Origin: Cupriavidus sp. EM10 | Lineage (GTDB): Bacteria; Pseudomonadota; Gammaproteobacteria; Burkholderiales; Burkholderiaceae | Direction of reading: 5' to 3' | Assembly: GCF_018729255.1 (NCBI RefSeq) | Contig: NZ_CP076060.1 | Location: 1,240,001-1,304,000 of the forward strand | Length of the DNA: 64,000 nucleotides | Part shown: positions 36,412 through 45,314 of the stretch, piece after piece | Position numbering within the stretch: the first letter of the stretch is position 1 | Layout: the number at the start of each line of letters is the position of its first letter | Made by a program: the position numbers and the translations under genes | Notes under the pieces: model-generated | What the model saw: the letters and a program-made list of their open reading frames with translations, nothing else | What the model was told of the DNA's origin: nothing | Database searches by the model: none

Positions 36412-36906
36412 TCAGGTCTTCGGCTTGTTGTAGCTCGAAAACACCGACGCGGCGCCGTCGGACTTCACCAGCAGCACGTCGAACGGGTCCTTGCGCGGAC
36501 CGTACTCCATGCCCGGCGAGCCCACCGGCATGCCCGGCACCGCCAGCCCGGCTGCCTTCGGCCGCGTCGCCAGCAGTTTCTTGATGTCGCTGGCTGGCAC
36601 GTGGCCCTCGACACCGTAACCCTGGACGACACCAGTGTGACACGAGCCGAAGCGCTCGGGAATGCCGTACTTCTTGCGATACACGCCGGTATCTTCCACG
36701 TCGTGCGTGGCCACGGTGAAACCGTTGTCGCGCAGGTGCTTGACCCAGTCCTCGCAACAGCCGCAGGTCGGGCTCTTGTAGACATCGATCGCCAGGGCCT
36801 TCGGCGCCTGAGCCGCCGCCATCAGCGGCGACAGCAGCAGGGCGCCGGCACCGAGCGTGCGCAGGACATGGCGTCGCGACTGGCGCCGCGATTGACTACG
36901 CTGCAT
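36412..36906 (-). CDS. DUF411 family metal-binding exported protein
   Basis: Periplasmic protein of 164 residues. The N-terminus SRRHVLRTLGAGALLLSPLM resembles a twin-arginine signal. The DUF411 core has VYKSPTCGCCEDWVKHLRDN, whose CGCC cysteines are the presumed metal ligands, then SCHTGVVQGYGVEGHVPASD and LAVPGMPVGSPGME. Relatives are linked to copper or other soft-metal handling. A perfect AAGGAGG lies just before the ATG at 36906, in the gap after the hydroxybutyrate dehydrogenase, so the two leftward genes are probably one transcript. Confidence 0.9.
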   Translation of the reverse strand: MQRSQSRRQSRRHVLRTLGAGALLLSPLMAAAQAPKALAIDVYKSPTCGCCEDWVKHLRDNGFTVATHDVEDTGVYRKKYGIPERFGSCHTGVVQGYGVEGHVPASDIKKLLATRPKAAGLAVPGMPVGSPGMEYGPRKDPFDVLLVKSDGAASVFSSYNKPKT

Positions 36907-36916
36907 CGCCGCCTCC

Positions 36917-37693
36917 TTATTGCGCCACCCAGCCGCCATCCATGTTCCAGATCGCGCCGCGCACCTGTTTGGCCGCTTCGCTCGACAGGAACACGGCCAG
37001 CGCGCCCAGTTCCTCGGGCGTCACGAACTGGCCCGACGGCTGCTTTTCCAGCACCAGCTCGCGCTTGGCCTGTTCCACGGGAATGCCTTCCTTCTGCGCG
37101 CGGGCTTCCACCTGCTTCTGCACCAGCGGGGTCAGCACCCAGCCCGGGCAGATCGCGTTGGCGGTGACGCCGGTCTGTGCGGTTTCCAGCGCGGTCACCT
37201 TGGTAAAGCCGACGATGCCGTGCTTGGCCGCCACGTAGGCCGATTTCTCGGCCGATGCCACCAGGCCGTGGGTGGATGCCACGTTGATGACGCGACCCCA
37301 GTTCTTCGCCTTCATCGACGGCAGGGCGAGACGGGTCGTATGGAAGGCGGAGGTCAGGTTGATGGCGATGATGGCATCCCACTTGTCGACCGGGAATTCC
37401 TCGATCTTGGCCACGAACTGGATGCCCGCGTTGTTGACCAGGATGTCCACGCCGCCGAAGTCCTTCTCGGCGTAGCGCATCATGTCCTCGATCTCGGCGG
37501 CCTTGCTCATGTCCGCGCCGTGGTAGCCCACCTGGATGCCGCTGCCGGCGCTGGCGATTTCCGCCTTTGCGCCGTCGGCATCACCGAATCCGTTGACAAT
37601 GATGTTCGCGCCCTGCGCGGCCAGAGCCTGCGCGATGCCGAGTCCGATACCGCTGGTCGAGCCTGTGACCAGTGCCGTCTTGCCTTTGAGCAT
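36917..37693 (-). CDS. 3-hydroxybutyrate dehydrogenase
   Basis: SDR enzyme of 258 residues that interconverts (R)-3-hydroxybutyrate and acetoacetate with NAD. Motifs: ALVTGSTSGIGLGIAQAL at the N-terminus, DILVNNAGIQFVAKIEEFP, catalytic INVASTHGLVAS and SAYVAAKHGIVGFTK, and NAICPGWVLTPLVQKQVEAR, which is characteristic of this enzyme, ending WNMDGGWVAQ. GGAGG precedes the ATG. Together with scoAB close by it would take polyhydroxybutyrate-derived or external hydroxybutyrate to acetoacetyl-CoA. Confidence 0.94.
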   Translation of the reverse strand: MLKGKTALVTGSTSGIGLGIAQALAAQGANIIVNGFGDADGAKAEIASAGSGIQVGYHGADMSKAAEIEDMMRYAEKDFGGVDILVNNAGIQFVAKIEEFPVDKWDAIIAINLTSAFHTTRLALPSMKAKNWGRVINVASTHGLVASAEKSAYVAAKHGIVGFTKVTALETAQTGVTANAICPGWVLTPLVQKQVEARAQKEGIPVEQAKRELVLEKQPSGQFVTPEELGALAVFLSSEAAKQVRGAIWNMDGGWVAQ

Positions 37694-37873
37694 GTAAGCC
37701 TCCGTCGGGAGTGTCAGGATGTGCTGTGGCATTGTACTCGCAGGGCGTACAATCCGGCTTTGGCCTGGCGCCGTATTTCGCTTCGTTCTGCCCGGTATTC
37801 CACCGTGGGCAGGAAATTCCGAAAAAACTCGCACGCCGCACCGGATGCGGTGGCACCAGCAGGGGAGTCCCAG

Positions 37874-38755
37874 ATGTCTTCCAGTCCGCGCCTCGGGTTC
37901 GTTCAGTGCATCAGCCCGTCGGGTCTGCATCGCATGGCCTATCACGAGTGGGGCGATCCGCTGAATCCGCGCGTGCTGATGTGCGTGCACGGCCTGACCC
38001 GCACCGGGCGCGATTTCGACGCGCTGGCGCGGGCGATGTCCGACGAGTATCGCGTGGTGTGCCCCGACGTGGTCGGGCGCGGGCGCTCGGAATGGCTGGC
38101 CGATCCACATCACTACGCCGTGCCGCAGTATGTGTCTGACATGGTGACGCTGATCGCGCGGCTCAACGTGGAGCAGCTGGACTGGTTCGGCACGTCGATG
38201 GGCGGACTGATCGGCATGGGCCTGGCCGGCCTGCCGAAGTCGCCGGTGCGCAAGCTGCTGCTGAACGATGTGGGGCCGCGCATCACGGCCCAGGCGCTGG
38301 AGCGTATCGGTGCGTACCTGGGCCTGCCGGTGCGGTTCAAGACCTTCGAGGAAGGGCTGGCATACCTGCAGACGATCAGCGCATCGTTTGGCCGCCACAC
38401 GCCGGAGCAATGGCGCGAGCTCAATGGCGCCATCCTCAAGCCGGTGCAGGGCGACGAGGGGCTGGAGTGGGGGCTGCATTACGATCCCGCGCTGGCCGTG
38501 CCGTTCAAGGAGACGACGCCCGAGGCGGTGCAGGCCGGTGAACAGGCCCTGTGGCACATGTTCGCGGCGGCCCCGGGCCCGACGCTGATCGTGCGCGGCG
38601 CCCAGTCTGACCTGCTCCTGCGCGAGACGGTGGCCGAGATGGTGGCGCGCGGCAAACAGGTGTCGACCGTCGAAATCCCCGATGTGGGGCACGCGCCCAC
38701 GTTTATCGATCCGGCGCAGATTGCCATCGCCCGGGCATTCTTCCTGGGTACGTAA
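37874..38755 (+). CDS. Alpha/beta hydrolase
   Basis: Cytoplasmic hydrolase of 293 residues with unknown substrate. Oxyanion region CVHGLTRTGRDFDALARAM near residue 35, PDVVGRGRSEWLADPHHY, nucleophile elbow FGTSMGGLIGMGLA, acid loop IVRGAQSDLLL, and catalytic histidine in PDVGHAPTFIDPAQ. Rightward, followed after 27 bases by the RidA gene and then relA, so it may be the first gene of that group. Confidence 0.9.
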   Translation: MSSSPRLGFVQCISPSGLHRMAYHEWGDPLNPRVLMCVHGLTRTGRDFDALARAMSDEYRVVCPDVVGRGRSEWLADPHHYAVPQYVSDMVTLIARLNVEQLDWFGTSMGGLIGMGLAGLPKSPVRKLLLNDVGPRITAQALERIGAYLGLPVRFKTFEEGLAYLQTISASFGRHTPEQWRELNGAILKPVQGDEGLEWGLHYDPALAVPFKETTPEAVQAGEQALWHMFAAAPGPTLIVRGAQSDLLLRETVAEMVARGKQVSTVEIPDVGHAPTFIDPAQIAIARAFFLGT

Positions 38756-38782
38756 CGAATTTTTTGCTGAGAAGAACCTGAT

Positions 38783-39145
38783 ATGAGCACCAACACCCTC
38801 CAGCGTGCCCACGTGGGCAAGCGCCTGTCCGAATACGCGGTCTACAACGGCGTGGTCTACCTGGCTGGTCAGGTGCCCGAGGTCGACCCAAAGGCCGACC
38901 TGCGCGGCCAGACCCGCGAGGTGCTTGGCCATATCGACCGCCTGCTGGCCGAAGCCGGCAGCGACAAGACGCGCATCCTGATGTGCCAGATCTTCCTGAC
39001 CGACGTCACGCGCATCGGCGAGATGAACGAGGTGTGGGACGAATGGGTGCCCCAGGGCAACACGCCGCCGCGCGCTACGGTGGAAGCAAAGCTGGCCAAC
39101 CCCGACTACCTGATCGAAGTAGTGGTGACGGCAGCCCTCAACTGA
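38783..39145 (+). CDS. RidA family protein (Rid/YER057c/UK114)
   Basis: Small trimeric protein family, 120 residues, that deaminates reactive enamine/imine intermediates from PLP enzymes. YNGVVYLAGQVPEVDPKADL, DRLLAEAGSDKTRILMCQIF and PPRATVEAKLANPDYLIEV match; the arginine in PPRATVE is the carboxylate-binding residue of active members. Subclass beyond the RidA superfamily is not resolved. AGAAGAACC is the only weak ribosome site before the ATG. Confidence 0.92.
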   Translation: MSTNTLQRAHVGKRLSEYAVYNGVVYLAGQVPEVDPKADLRGQTREVLGHIDRLLAEAGSDKTRILMCQIFLTDVTRIGEMNEVWDEWVPQGNTPPRATVEAKLANPDYLIEVVVTAALN

Positions 39146-39160
39146 TCCAGGCGTTGTGAC

Positions 39161-41392
39161 ATGGTGACGTCAACGGAGCTGACGGGCCAGACCGCGGGCA
39201 TTCCGGATGCCGGGCTCGTCGAGCGTGCGCTGAATTTCGTGCGCGACGTGGCGGATGGTGAAAACCCGGTGCTGTTGCCGACCGGCGAAAGCGTGCTGTC
39301 GCACGCCGAAGGGATGCTGCGCATCCTGGACGGCCTGCGCGTGGACGATGCCGCGCGGGCGGCGGCTTGCCTGTTCGCGGCGGCGGCCTTCGTGCCCGAC
39401 GCCGAGGCCCAGATCGAACCGAGGTTTGGCGAGGAGGTGGTGCGCCTGGTGAAGGGAGTGCGCCAGCTGCTGCGCATCGGCGCCATCGCGGTGACGCAGA
39501 CCGACGTATCGGAATCGTCGAAATCGCAGGTGGCGGCGCGCCACGAGCAGGTCGAGGCCTTGCGCAAGATGCTGCTGGCCTTCGCGCAGGATATCCGCGT
39601 GGTGCTGGTGCGGCTGGCGTCGCGGCTGCAGACGCTGCGCTGGCTGGCGCAGACCAAGACCCCGCCGCTGTCCGGCGTGGCCCGCGAGACGCTGGACATC
39701 TACGCGCCGCTGGCCAACCGGCTGGGGATCTGGCAGGTCAAGTGGGAGCTGGAAGACCTGGCGTTCCGCTTCGAGCAGCCCGATACCTACAAGCGCATCG
39801 CCAAGCTGCTGGACGAGAAACGCATCGAGCGCGAGGGCTATATCTCGCAGGCCATCGCGCGCCTGCAGTCGGAACTGGCATCGGCCGGCATCCGCGCCGA
39901 GGTGACGGGCCGGCCGAAGCATATCTACAGCATCTGGAAGAAGATGCGCGGCAAGGAACTCGACTTTGCCGACCTGTACGACGTGCGCGCGTTCCGGGTG
40001 ATCGTCGATGACATCAAGGACTGCTACACCGTCCTGGGCATCGTCCACCATATCTGGCAGCCGATTCCGCGCGAGTTCGACGACTATATCTCGCGGCCGA
40101 AGGCGAATGGCTACAAGTCGCTGCATACCGTGGTGATTGGCGACGACGGACGCGCGTTCGAGGTGCAGATCCGCACGCAGGAGATGCATCACTTTGCCGA
40201 ATACGGCGTGGCCGCGCACTGGCGCTACAAGGAAGCAGGCGGCAAGGGCTACAGCGGCCAGTTTGCCGCCGACAACACCTACGACGAGAAGATCGCGTGG
40301 CTGCGGCAACTGCTGGCCTGGAAGGACGAGGCCGACCACACCGTCGCGCACGAGGATTCGCCGTGGGAGCAGCTCAAGCATGCGGCCATCGACGACCATA
40401 TTTACGTGCTGACGCCGCAGGCGCGCGTGGTGGCGCTGCCGCAGGGCGCCACGCCTGTCGATTTCGCCTACTACCTGCACAGCGACCTGGGGCACCGCTG
40501 CCGCGGAGCGCGCGTGGATGGGTCGATGGTGCCGCTGAACACACCGCTCAAGAATGGCCAGACCGTGGAGATCGTGGCGGTCAAGCAGGGCGGCCCCTCG
40601 CGGGACTGGCTGAACCCCGAGCTTGGATATCTGGCAAGCAACCGCGCCCGGTCAAAGGTGCGCGCGTGGTTCAACGCGCTGGATTCGCAGGAAACGCTGG
40701 CCCAGGGCCGTACGCTGATCGAAAAGACGCTGCAGCGCGAAGGCAAGACGGCGGTCAATCTGGAAGACCTGGCCACGCGGCTCAACTTCAAGTCGACGGA
40801 CGACCTCTACGCGGCCGTGGCCAAGGAAGAGTTCAGCCTGCGTCATGTGGAGCATGCGTTACGTCATCCCGAAGGCGAGGCGCAGCCGCAGTTCAGCGAG
40901 GAAGAGGCCGTCACCAAGAAGAGCCGCGCGACCAGCGTGGCGCGGGGCGCCAAGAGCGGCGTGCTGGTGGTGGGCGTGGATTCGCTGATGACGCAGATGT
41001 CGCGTTGCTGCAAGCCGGCGCCGCCCGACGAAATCGTCGGCTTTGTGACGCGCGGGCGCGGCGTGTCGATCCATCGTCGCAACTGCAATACTTTCATGCA
41101 GTTGTCGTCGCGGGCACCCGAGCGGGTGATCCAGACGGAGTGGGGCAAGCGTAGCGACGCGGTGTATCCGGTCGACATCCAGGTGGAGGCGGTGGATCGG
41201 CAGGGTTTGCTGCGCGATATTTCCGAAGTGCTCTCGCGCGAGAAGATCAATGTGACCGGCGTCAAGACGCTGTCCAGCAAGGGCGTGGCGCGCATGCAGT
41301 TTACGGCGGAAGTGTCCGAGGCCACGCAGCTGCAGCGTGCGTTGCTGCTGATCGAGGAAGTGCAGGGGGTGTTGCACGCCCGGCGGAAATAA
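39161..41392 (+). CDS. relA: (p)ppGpp synthetase RelA (RelA/SpoT family)
   Basis: Ribosome-associated stringent-response enzyme of 743 residues. The N-terminal HD region is degenerate: the usual HD pair is replaced by CLFAAAAFVPDAEAQ, as in monofunctional RelA. The synthetase domain has YDVRAFRVIVDDIKDCYTVL, EFDDYISRPKANGYKSLHTV and FEVQIRTQEMHHFAEYGVAA. The TGS domain begins IYVLTPQARVVALPQGATPV, and a C-terminal zinc-finger/helical and ACT region ends the protein (RCCKPAPPDEIVGFVTRGRG). It therefore probably makes but does not hydrolyse (p)ppGpp in amino acid starvation. The tRNA-Val promoter lies in its last codons. Confidence 0.94.
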   Translation: MVTSTELTGQTAGIPDAGLVERALNFVRDVADGENPVLLPTGESVLSHAEGMLRILDGLRVDDAARAAACLFAAAAFVPDAEAQIEPRFGEEVVRLVKGVRQLLRIGAIAVTQTDVSESSKSQVAARHEQVEALRKMLLAFAQDIRVVLVRLASRLQTLRWLAQTKTPPLSGVARETLDIYAPLANRLGIWQVKWELEDLAFRFEQPDTYKRIAKLLDEKRIEREGYISQAIARLQSELASAGIRAEVTGRPKHIYSIWKKMRGKELDFADLYDVRAFRVIVDDIKDCYTVLGIVHHIWQPIPREFDDYISRPKANGYKSLHTVVIGDDGRAFEVQIRTQEMHHFAEYGVAAHWRYKEAGGKGYSGQFAADNTYDEKIAWLRQLLAWKDEADHTVAHEDSPWEQLKHAAIDDHIYVLTPQARVVALPQGATPVDFAYYLHSDLGHRCRGARVDGSMVPLNTPLKNGQTVEIVAVKQGGPSRDWLNPELGYLASNRARSKVRAWFNALDSQETLAQGRTLIEKTLQREGKTAVNLEDLATRLNFKSTDDLYAAVAKEEFSLRHVEHALRHPEGEAQPQFSEEEAVTKKSRATSVARGAKSGVLVVGVDSLMTQMSRCCKPAPPDEIVGFVTRGRGVSIHRRNCNTFMQLSSRAPERVIQTEWGKRSDAVYPVDIQVEAVDRQGLLRDISEVLSREKINVTGVKTLSSKGVARMQFTAEVSEATQLQRALLLIEEVQGVLHARRK

Positions 41393-41401
41393 GGTTATAC
41401 T
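41372..41401 (+). promoter_or_regulatory. Sigma70 promoter for tRNA-Val
   Basis: TTGCAC (41372-41377) and TATACT (41396-41401) are separated by 18 bases and end 11 bases before the tRNA. The -35 box lies inside the last codons of relA. Confidence 0.6.
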
Positions 41402-41412
41402 CTGCGCTTCGC

Positions 41413-41490
41413 TAGGCTCGTAGCTCAGCTGGTTAGAGCACCACCTTGACATGGTGGGGGTCGTTGGTTCGAGTCCAATCGAGCCTACCA
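41413..41490 (+). tRNA. tRNA-Val (GAC anticodon)
   Basis: Acceptor stem TAGGCTC (41413-41419) pairs with GAGCCTA (41481-41487), and CCA is encoded at 41488-41490. The anticodon stem CCACC/GGTGG closes the loop TTGACAT, with anticodon GAC at 41448-41450, which reads GUC and GUU valine codons. The T arm contains GGTTCGAGTCC. It lies alone between relA and thrS. Confidence 0.96.
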
Positions 41491-41836
41491 ACGAACATGC
41501 AGTACAACGCCGGAAGCGCACCATGAACATGACAACTCGAACTACTACCGCTGGTTAGCGACAGTAGTCGAGGTGCGCCTTCGACCCGTGCAGGATGCGG
41601 GGAAACACAGAAAAACGCGGCCTTGGCCGCGTTTTTTTTCGTCTGTCGTTTGCCAGCCTGCTGCTAAGCTGCCGCGTTGCCCGGTTTTGGGTGCGGGTCA
41701 GCCCGAGAGATTTCCGTTGCCGGTGCTGTTCGATGCGCGATCCGACGCATCTGGCCGCCCGGCGCCACAAAAGTTGCTTTGTCCGCCCGCCAGGCTCCCG
41801 GAAGCCGGCGCGGAGGAATCCACAAGAGGTGCAATG
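41491..41836 (+). other. Spacer between tRNA-Val and thrS
   Basis: A 346-base region without a convincing gene. It holds an imperfect hairpin at about 41541-41569 (ACTACT...AGTAGT), the strong terminator at 41611-41639, and the probable thrS leader with GAGG just before the start. No T-box-like or other known riboswitch was recognised. Confidence 0.5.
41611..41639 (+). terminator. Rho-independent terminator upstream of thrS
   Basis: Stem CGCGGCC (41616-41622) / GGCCGCG (41625-41631), preceded by AAAAA and followed by eight T residues. It ends the tRNA-Val transcript, and thrS must then start from a promoter between here and 41837. Confidence 0.93.
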
Positions 41837-43744
41837 ATGATCGCAATCACGCTGCCGGACGGTTCCCGTCGCGAATACCCCGGCCCCGTCACGGTGGCCG
41901 AAGTGGCGCAGAGCATCGGCTCGGGCCTGGCCAAGGCGGCGCTCGCCGGCAAGGTCGACGGTCGCATGGTCGATACGAGCTACACGATCGACCAGGACGC
42001 GTCGCTGGCCATCGTCACGGACAAGGACGCCGACGGCGTCGACGTGATCCGCCACTCGACGGCCCACTTGCTGGCCTACGCCGTGAAGGAACTGTTCCCC
42101 GACGCGCAGGTGACGATCGGCCCGGTCATCGAAAACGGCTTCTACTACGACTTTTCCTACAAGCGTCCTTTCACGCCCGAGGACCTCGCCGCCATCGAGA
42201 AGAAGATGACGGAGCTGGCCCGCAAGGACGAGAAGGTAACGCGCGAAGTCTGGAGCCGCGACGAGGCGGTGGCGCTGTTCGAGTCGATGGGCGAGAAGTA
42301 CAAGGCCGAGATCATCGGTTCGATCCCGGCCGACCAGGAAATCGGCCTCTATCGCGAAGGCAACTTCGTCGACCTGTGCCGCGGCCCGCACGTGCCGTCC
42401 ACGGGCAAGCTCAAGGTCTTCAAGCTGATGAAGGTGGCTGGCGCCTACTGGCGCGGCGACTCGAACAACGAGATGCTCCAGCGCATCTACGGCACGGCCT
42501 GGGCCAAGAAGGAAGACCAGGAAGCGTACCTGACGATGCTGGAGGAGGCCGAGAAGCGCGACCACCGCCGCCTGGGCAAGACGCTGGACCTGTTCCACCT
42601 GCAGGAGGAAGCGCCCGGCATGGTGTTCTGGCACCCGAAGGGCTGGAGCGTCTGGCAGGCCGTCGAGCAATACATGCGCGGCCGCCTGACGGAAGCCGGC
42701 TACCAGGAGGTGCGCACGCCGCAGGTGATGGATCGTTCTCTGTGGGAAAGGTCTGGCCACTGGGAGAACTACAAGGACAACATGTTCGTCACGGAGTCGG
42801 AAAAGCGCGACTACGCGATCAAGCCGATGAACTGCCCGGGCCACGTCCAGATCTTCAACCATGGGCTGCGCTCGTACCGCGACCTGCCGCTGCGCCTTGC
42901 CGAGTTCGGCTCGTGCCACCGCAACGAGCCTTCGGGCGCGCTGCATGGCCTGATGCGCGTGCGCGGTTTTGTGCAGGATGATGCGCATATCTTCTGTACG
43001 GAAGAGCAGATCGTCGAGGAGGCGAAGGCGTTCAACGAACTCGCGTTCTCGGTCTACGACGACTTCGGCTTCAAGGACGTCAAGGTCAAGCTGTCGCTGC
43101 GCCCCGAAAAGCGCGCCGGCTCGGACGCCGTCTGGGATCACGCCGAAGACGGCCTGCGCCTGGCGCTGCGCGCCTGCGGCGTGGAGTGGGAGGAACTGCC
43201 GGGCGAGGGCGCCTTCTACGGTCCGAAGGTCGAGTACCACATCAAGGACGCGATCGGTCGCTCGTGGCAATGCGGCACGCTGCAGCTCGACCTGGTGCTT
43301 CCGGAGCGCCTGGGTGCCGAATACGTCGCGGACGACAACGGCCGCAAGCGCCCGGTCATGCTGCACCGTGCGATCCTCGGTTCGTTCGAGCGCTTCCTGG
43401 GCATCCTGCTGGAAAACCACGCGGGTGCGCTGCCCGCCTGGCTGGCTCCAGAGCAGGTCGTGGTCATGAATATCGCCGAATCGCAGTCGGAATATGCCGA
43501 AAGCGTCGTGCAACTCTTGCAAAAACAAGGGTTTAGGGCCAAGGCGGATTTGCGTAACGAGAAAATTACGTATAAAATCCGCGAGCACTCGCTCCAGAAG
43601 ATTCCCTACCTGCTAGTGGTGGGCGACAAGGAGCGGGACGCCAATCAAGTGGCCGTGCGTGCCCGTGGCAATGTGGATCTGGGTGTCATGCCCGTTTCCG
43701 CGTTTGTGGAACGTCTTCAGAACGACGTTGCCAGCAAAGCCTGA
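41837..43744 (+). CDS. thrS: Threonyl-tRNA synthetase
   Basis: Class II synthetase of 635 residues that charges tRNA-Thr. TGS domain at 1-61, editing domain with the HxxxH motif HSTAHLLAY near 74, catalytic core with [10 protein letters not shown] (zinc cysteine), the motif 2 region [20 protein letters not shown] and motif 3 region [19 protein letters not shown], then an anticodon-binding domain from about 540. GAGGT precedes two adjacent ATG codons (41834 and 41837); the second gives better spacing. It heads the run thrS-infC-rpmI-rplT-pheS-pheT-ihfA, an order conserved in many proteobacteria. Confidence 0.97.
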   Translation: MIAITLPDGSRREYPGPVTVAEVAQSIGSGLAKAALAGKVDGRMVDTSYTIDQDASLAIVTDKDADGVDVIRHSTAHLLAYAVKELFPDAQVTIGPVIENGFYYDFSYKRPFTPEDLAAIEKKMTELARKDEKVTREVWSRDEAVALFESMGEKYKAEIIGSIPADQEIGLYREGNFVDLCRGPHVPSTGKLKVFKLMKVAGAYWRGDSNNEMLQRIYGTAWAKKEDQEAYLTMLEEAEKRDHRRLGKTLDLFHLQEEAPGMVFWHPKGWSVWQAVEQYMRGRLTEAGYQEVRTPQVMDRSLWERSGHWENYKDNMFVTESEKRDYAIKPMNCPGHVQIFNHGLRSYRDLPLRLAEFGSCHRNEPSGALHGLMRVRGFVQDDAHIFCTEEQIVEEAKAFNELAFSVYDDFGFKDVKVKLSLRPEKRAGSDAVWDHAEDGLRLALRACGVEWEELPGEGAFYGPKVEYHIKDAIGRSWQCGTLQLDLVLPERLGAEYVADDNGRKRPVMLHRAILGSFERFLGILLENHAGALPAWLAPEQVVVMNIAESQSEYAESVVQLLQKQGFRAKADLRNEKITYKIREHSLQKIPYLLVVGDKERDANQVAVRARGNVDLGVMPVSAFVERLQNDVASKA

Positions 43745-43790
43745 GGGTCGGAAGCACGGCTTGTTTTTTGTCTTCTTGAGGTAACGGAAC

Positions 43791-44311
43791 ATCGCTACAG
43801 ACAAAGGTCACCGTATCAACCGTGAGATCAGCGCGCCTGAGCTGCGCCTGGTAGGGGTTGATAACGAGCAGCTCGGCATCGTCAAGTTCATGGACGCATT
43901 GCGCATGGCCGAGGACAAGGACTTGGATCTCGTGGAGATCGCGCCCAACGCGGCTCCGCCCGTGGCCCGCATCATGGACTACGGCAAGTTCAAGTACGAG
44001 GAAGCCAAGCGCGCCCACGAGGCCAAGCTCAAGCAGAAGATCATCCAGGTCAAGGAAGTGAAGTTCCGTCCTGGCACGGATGATGGCGACTACAACGTCA
44101 AGCTGCGCAACCTGCGTCGCTTCCTGGAAGATGGGACAAGACCAAGATCACGCTGCGTTTCCGCGGTCGTGAGATGGCCCACCAGGAAATCGGCGCGCGC
44201 ATGCTCGAGCGTCTGAAGGCTGATCTGGAAGAGCTGGGTCAGGTCGAACAGATGCCGAAGATGGAAGGTCGCCAGATGGTGATGGTGCTGGCACCCAAGA
44301 AGAAGAAGTAA
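43791..44311 (+). pseudogene. infC: Translation initiation factor IF-3, frameshifted as sequenced (probable base-call error)
   Basis: Factor that dissociates ribosomal subunits and checks start-codon choice. Translation begins at an AUC codon (43791) after GAGGT; a non-AUG start is normal for infC and underlies its autoregulation. From [20 protein letters not shown] the frame runs through [15 protein letters not shown] to [10 protein letters not shown] at 44135, where it is lost. One base later the expected sequence resumes: [20 protein letters not shown] to [11 protein letters not shown] and TAA at 44311. Restoring one base between about 44133 and 44136 (GATGGGAC for an expected GATGGCGAC) gives a normal 173-residue protein. 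Because infC is essential, sequence error is far likelier than real loss. Confidence 0.9.
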
Positions 44312-44490
44312 TTCCTGCGCGGCGCGACGGCCGGGATGCCGGGGTATCCCGGCGTTGCGCTGTGCGGAAGCCGTGCGTGGTGTACGGGGCTTGCGCCCCG
44401 GTGCCGCGTACAAAAACAAGTGGATGCGGGTCTTGCAAGCGATGGCGTCAGCCACCCACCTGCATGCATGTCATAGAGCTGGAGTTATTC

Positions 44491-44688
44491 ATGCCTAAGA
44501 TGAAGACCAAGAAAAGCGCCTCCAAGCGCTTTACGGCGCGCCCGAACGGTTCGTTCAAGCGCGGCCAGGCCTTCAAGCGTCACATCCTGACGAAGAAGAC
44601 CACCAAGAACAAGCGTCAGCTGCGCGGCACCCAGGACGTCCATGAGACGAACCTGAAGTCCGTTCGCGCAATGATGCCCTACGCATAA
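44491..44688 (+). CDS. rpmI: 50S ribosomal protein L35
   Basis: Basic 65-residue ribosomal protein, [20 protein letters not shown] at the start and a lysine-rich body typical of L35. GGAG lies 7 bases before the ATG. The 179-base gap after infC holds several G/C hairpins (for example GGGGC-TTGC-GCCCC near 44386) and, by analogy with E. coli, could carry the L20 autoregulatory site; this was not shown. Confidence 0.97.
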   Translation: MPKMKTKKSASKRFTARPNGSFKRGQAFKRHILTKKTTKNKRQLRGTQDVHETNLKSVRAMMPYA

Positions 44689-44716
44689 CCCCAACCGATA
44701 ACGAAAGGAGTATTAC

Positions 44717-45073
44717 ATGCCTCGAGTAAAGCGTGGGGTCACTGCACGGGCCCGTCACAAGAAGGTTATCGACGCTGCCAAGGGTTACCGCGGCCGTCGC
44801 AATAATGTCTACCGTATCGCCAAGCAGGCGGTCATGCGTGCTGGCCAGTACGCGTACCGCGATCGTCGCAACAAGAAGCGCGTGTTCCGCGCGCTGTGGA
44901 TTGCACGTATCAACGCCGCGACGCGTGAGCATGGCATGACGTACAGCGTGTTCATGAACGGCCTGAAGAAGGCTTCGATTGAACTGGACCGCAAGGTGCT
45001 GTCGGACATGGCCATCCATGACAAGCCTGCCTTTGCCGCCATCGTCAACCAGGTGAAAGCCTCCGTTGCCTGA
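44717..45073 (+). CDS. rplT: 50S ribosomal protein L20
   Basis: Ribosomal assembly protein of 118 residues: [40 protein letters not shown] and [20 protein letters not shown] are L20 signatures. L20 nucleates early 50S assembly and commonly represses the rpmI-rplT message. AAAGGAG precedes the ATG, and a terminator follows at 45133. Confidence 0.97.
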   Translation: MPRVKRGVTARARHKKVIDAAKGYRGRRNNVYRIAKQAVMRAGQYAYRDRRNKKRVFRALWIARINAATREHGMTYSVFMNGLKKASIELDRKVLSDMAIHDKPAFAAIVNQVKASVA

Positions 45074-45083
45074 TGGCCGTTCG

Positions 45084-45104
45084 GGAAGCGCGTAACGCGC
45101 TTCC
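45084..45104 (+). other. Hairpin after rplT
   Basis: Nine-base stem GGAAGCGCG / CGCGCTTCC with loop TAA, starting 11 bases after the rplT stop and followed 29 bases later by a standard terminator. It lacks a T tract, so it is more likely an mRNA-stabilising or processing hairpin. Confidence 0.6.
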
Positions 45105-45132
45105 GGGCAAGCACCGACCGCAAGGTCTGCTG

Positions 45133-45162
45133 AAACGGGGCTCCTCACCGAGCCCCGTTTTT
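45133..45162 (+). terminator. Rho-independent terminator between rplT and pheS
   Basis: Stem AAACGGGGCTC (45133-45143) / GAGCCCCGTTT (45150-45160), loop CTCACC, followed by TT. It separates the ribosomal protein genes from pheST. Read-through could couple them; no Phe-rich leader peptide like E. coli pheM was seen. Confidence 0.9.
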
Positions 45163-45314
45163 ATTTCGAATGCCGCGCCGAACGCGGGCCTCCGCAGGCC
45201 GGGACGGCATCCGAAATGACAATGCATCGCCGCATGCGACCTATCCTGTGTCGCGGGCGGCGGCAGTGCCTATCTTCCCATGCATCATCCACGTACCGTC
45301 CACGTATAGCCGTC

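Noticed and set aside
41491..41836. T-box or other leader riboswitch before thrS
   Set aside because: The hairpin at 41541-41569 lacks T-box bulge sequence and a specifier loop; the terminator at 41611 is explained by the tRNA transcript.
45063..45314. Phenylalanine-attenuator leader peptide before pheS
   Set aside because: No short open frame with repeated Phe codons and no alternative anti-terminator pairing were found; only an ordinary hairpin and terminator.
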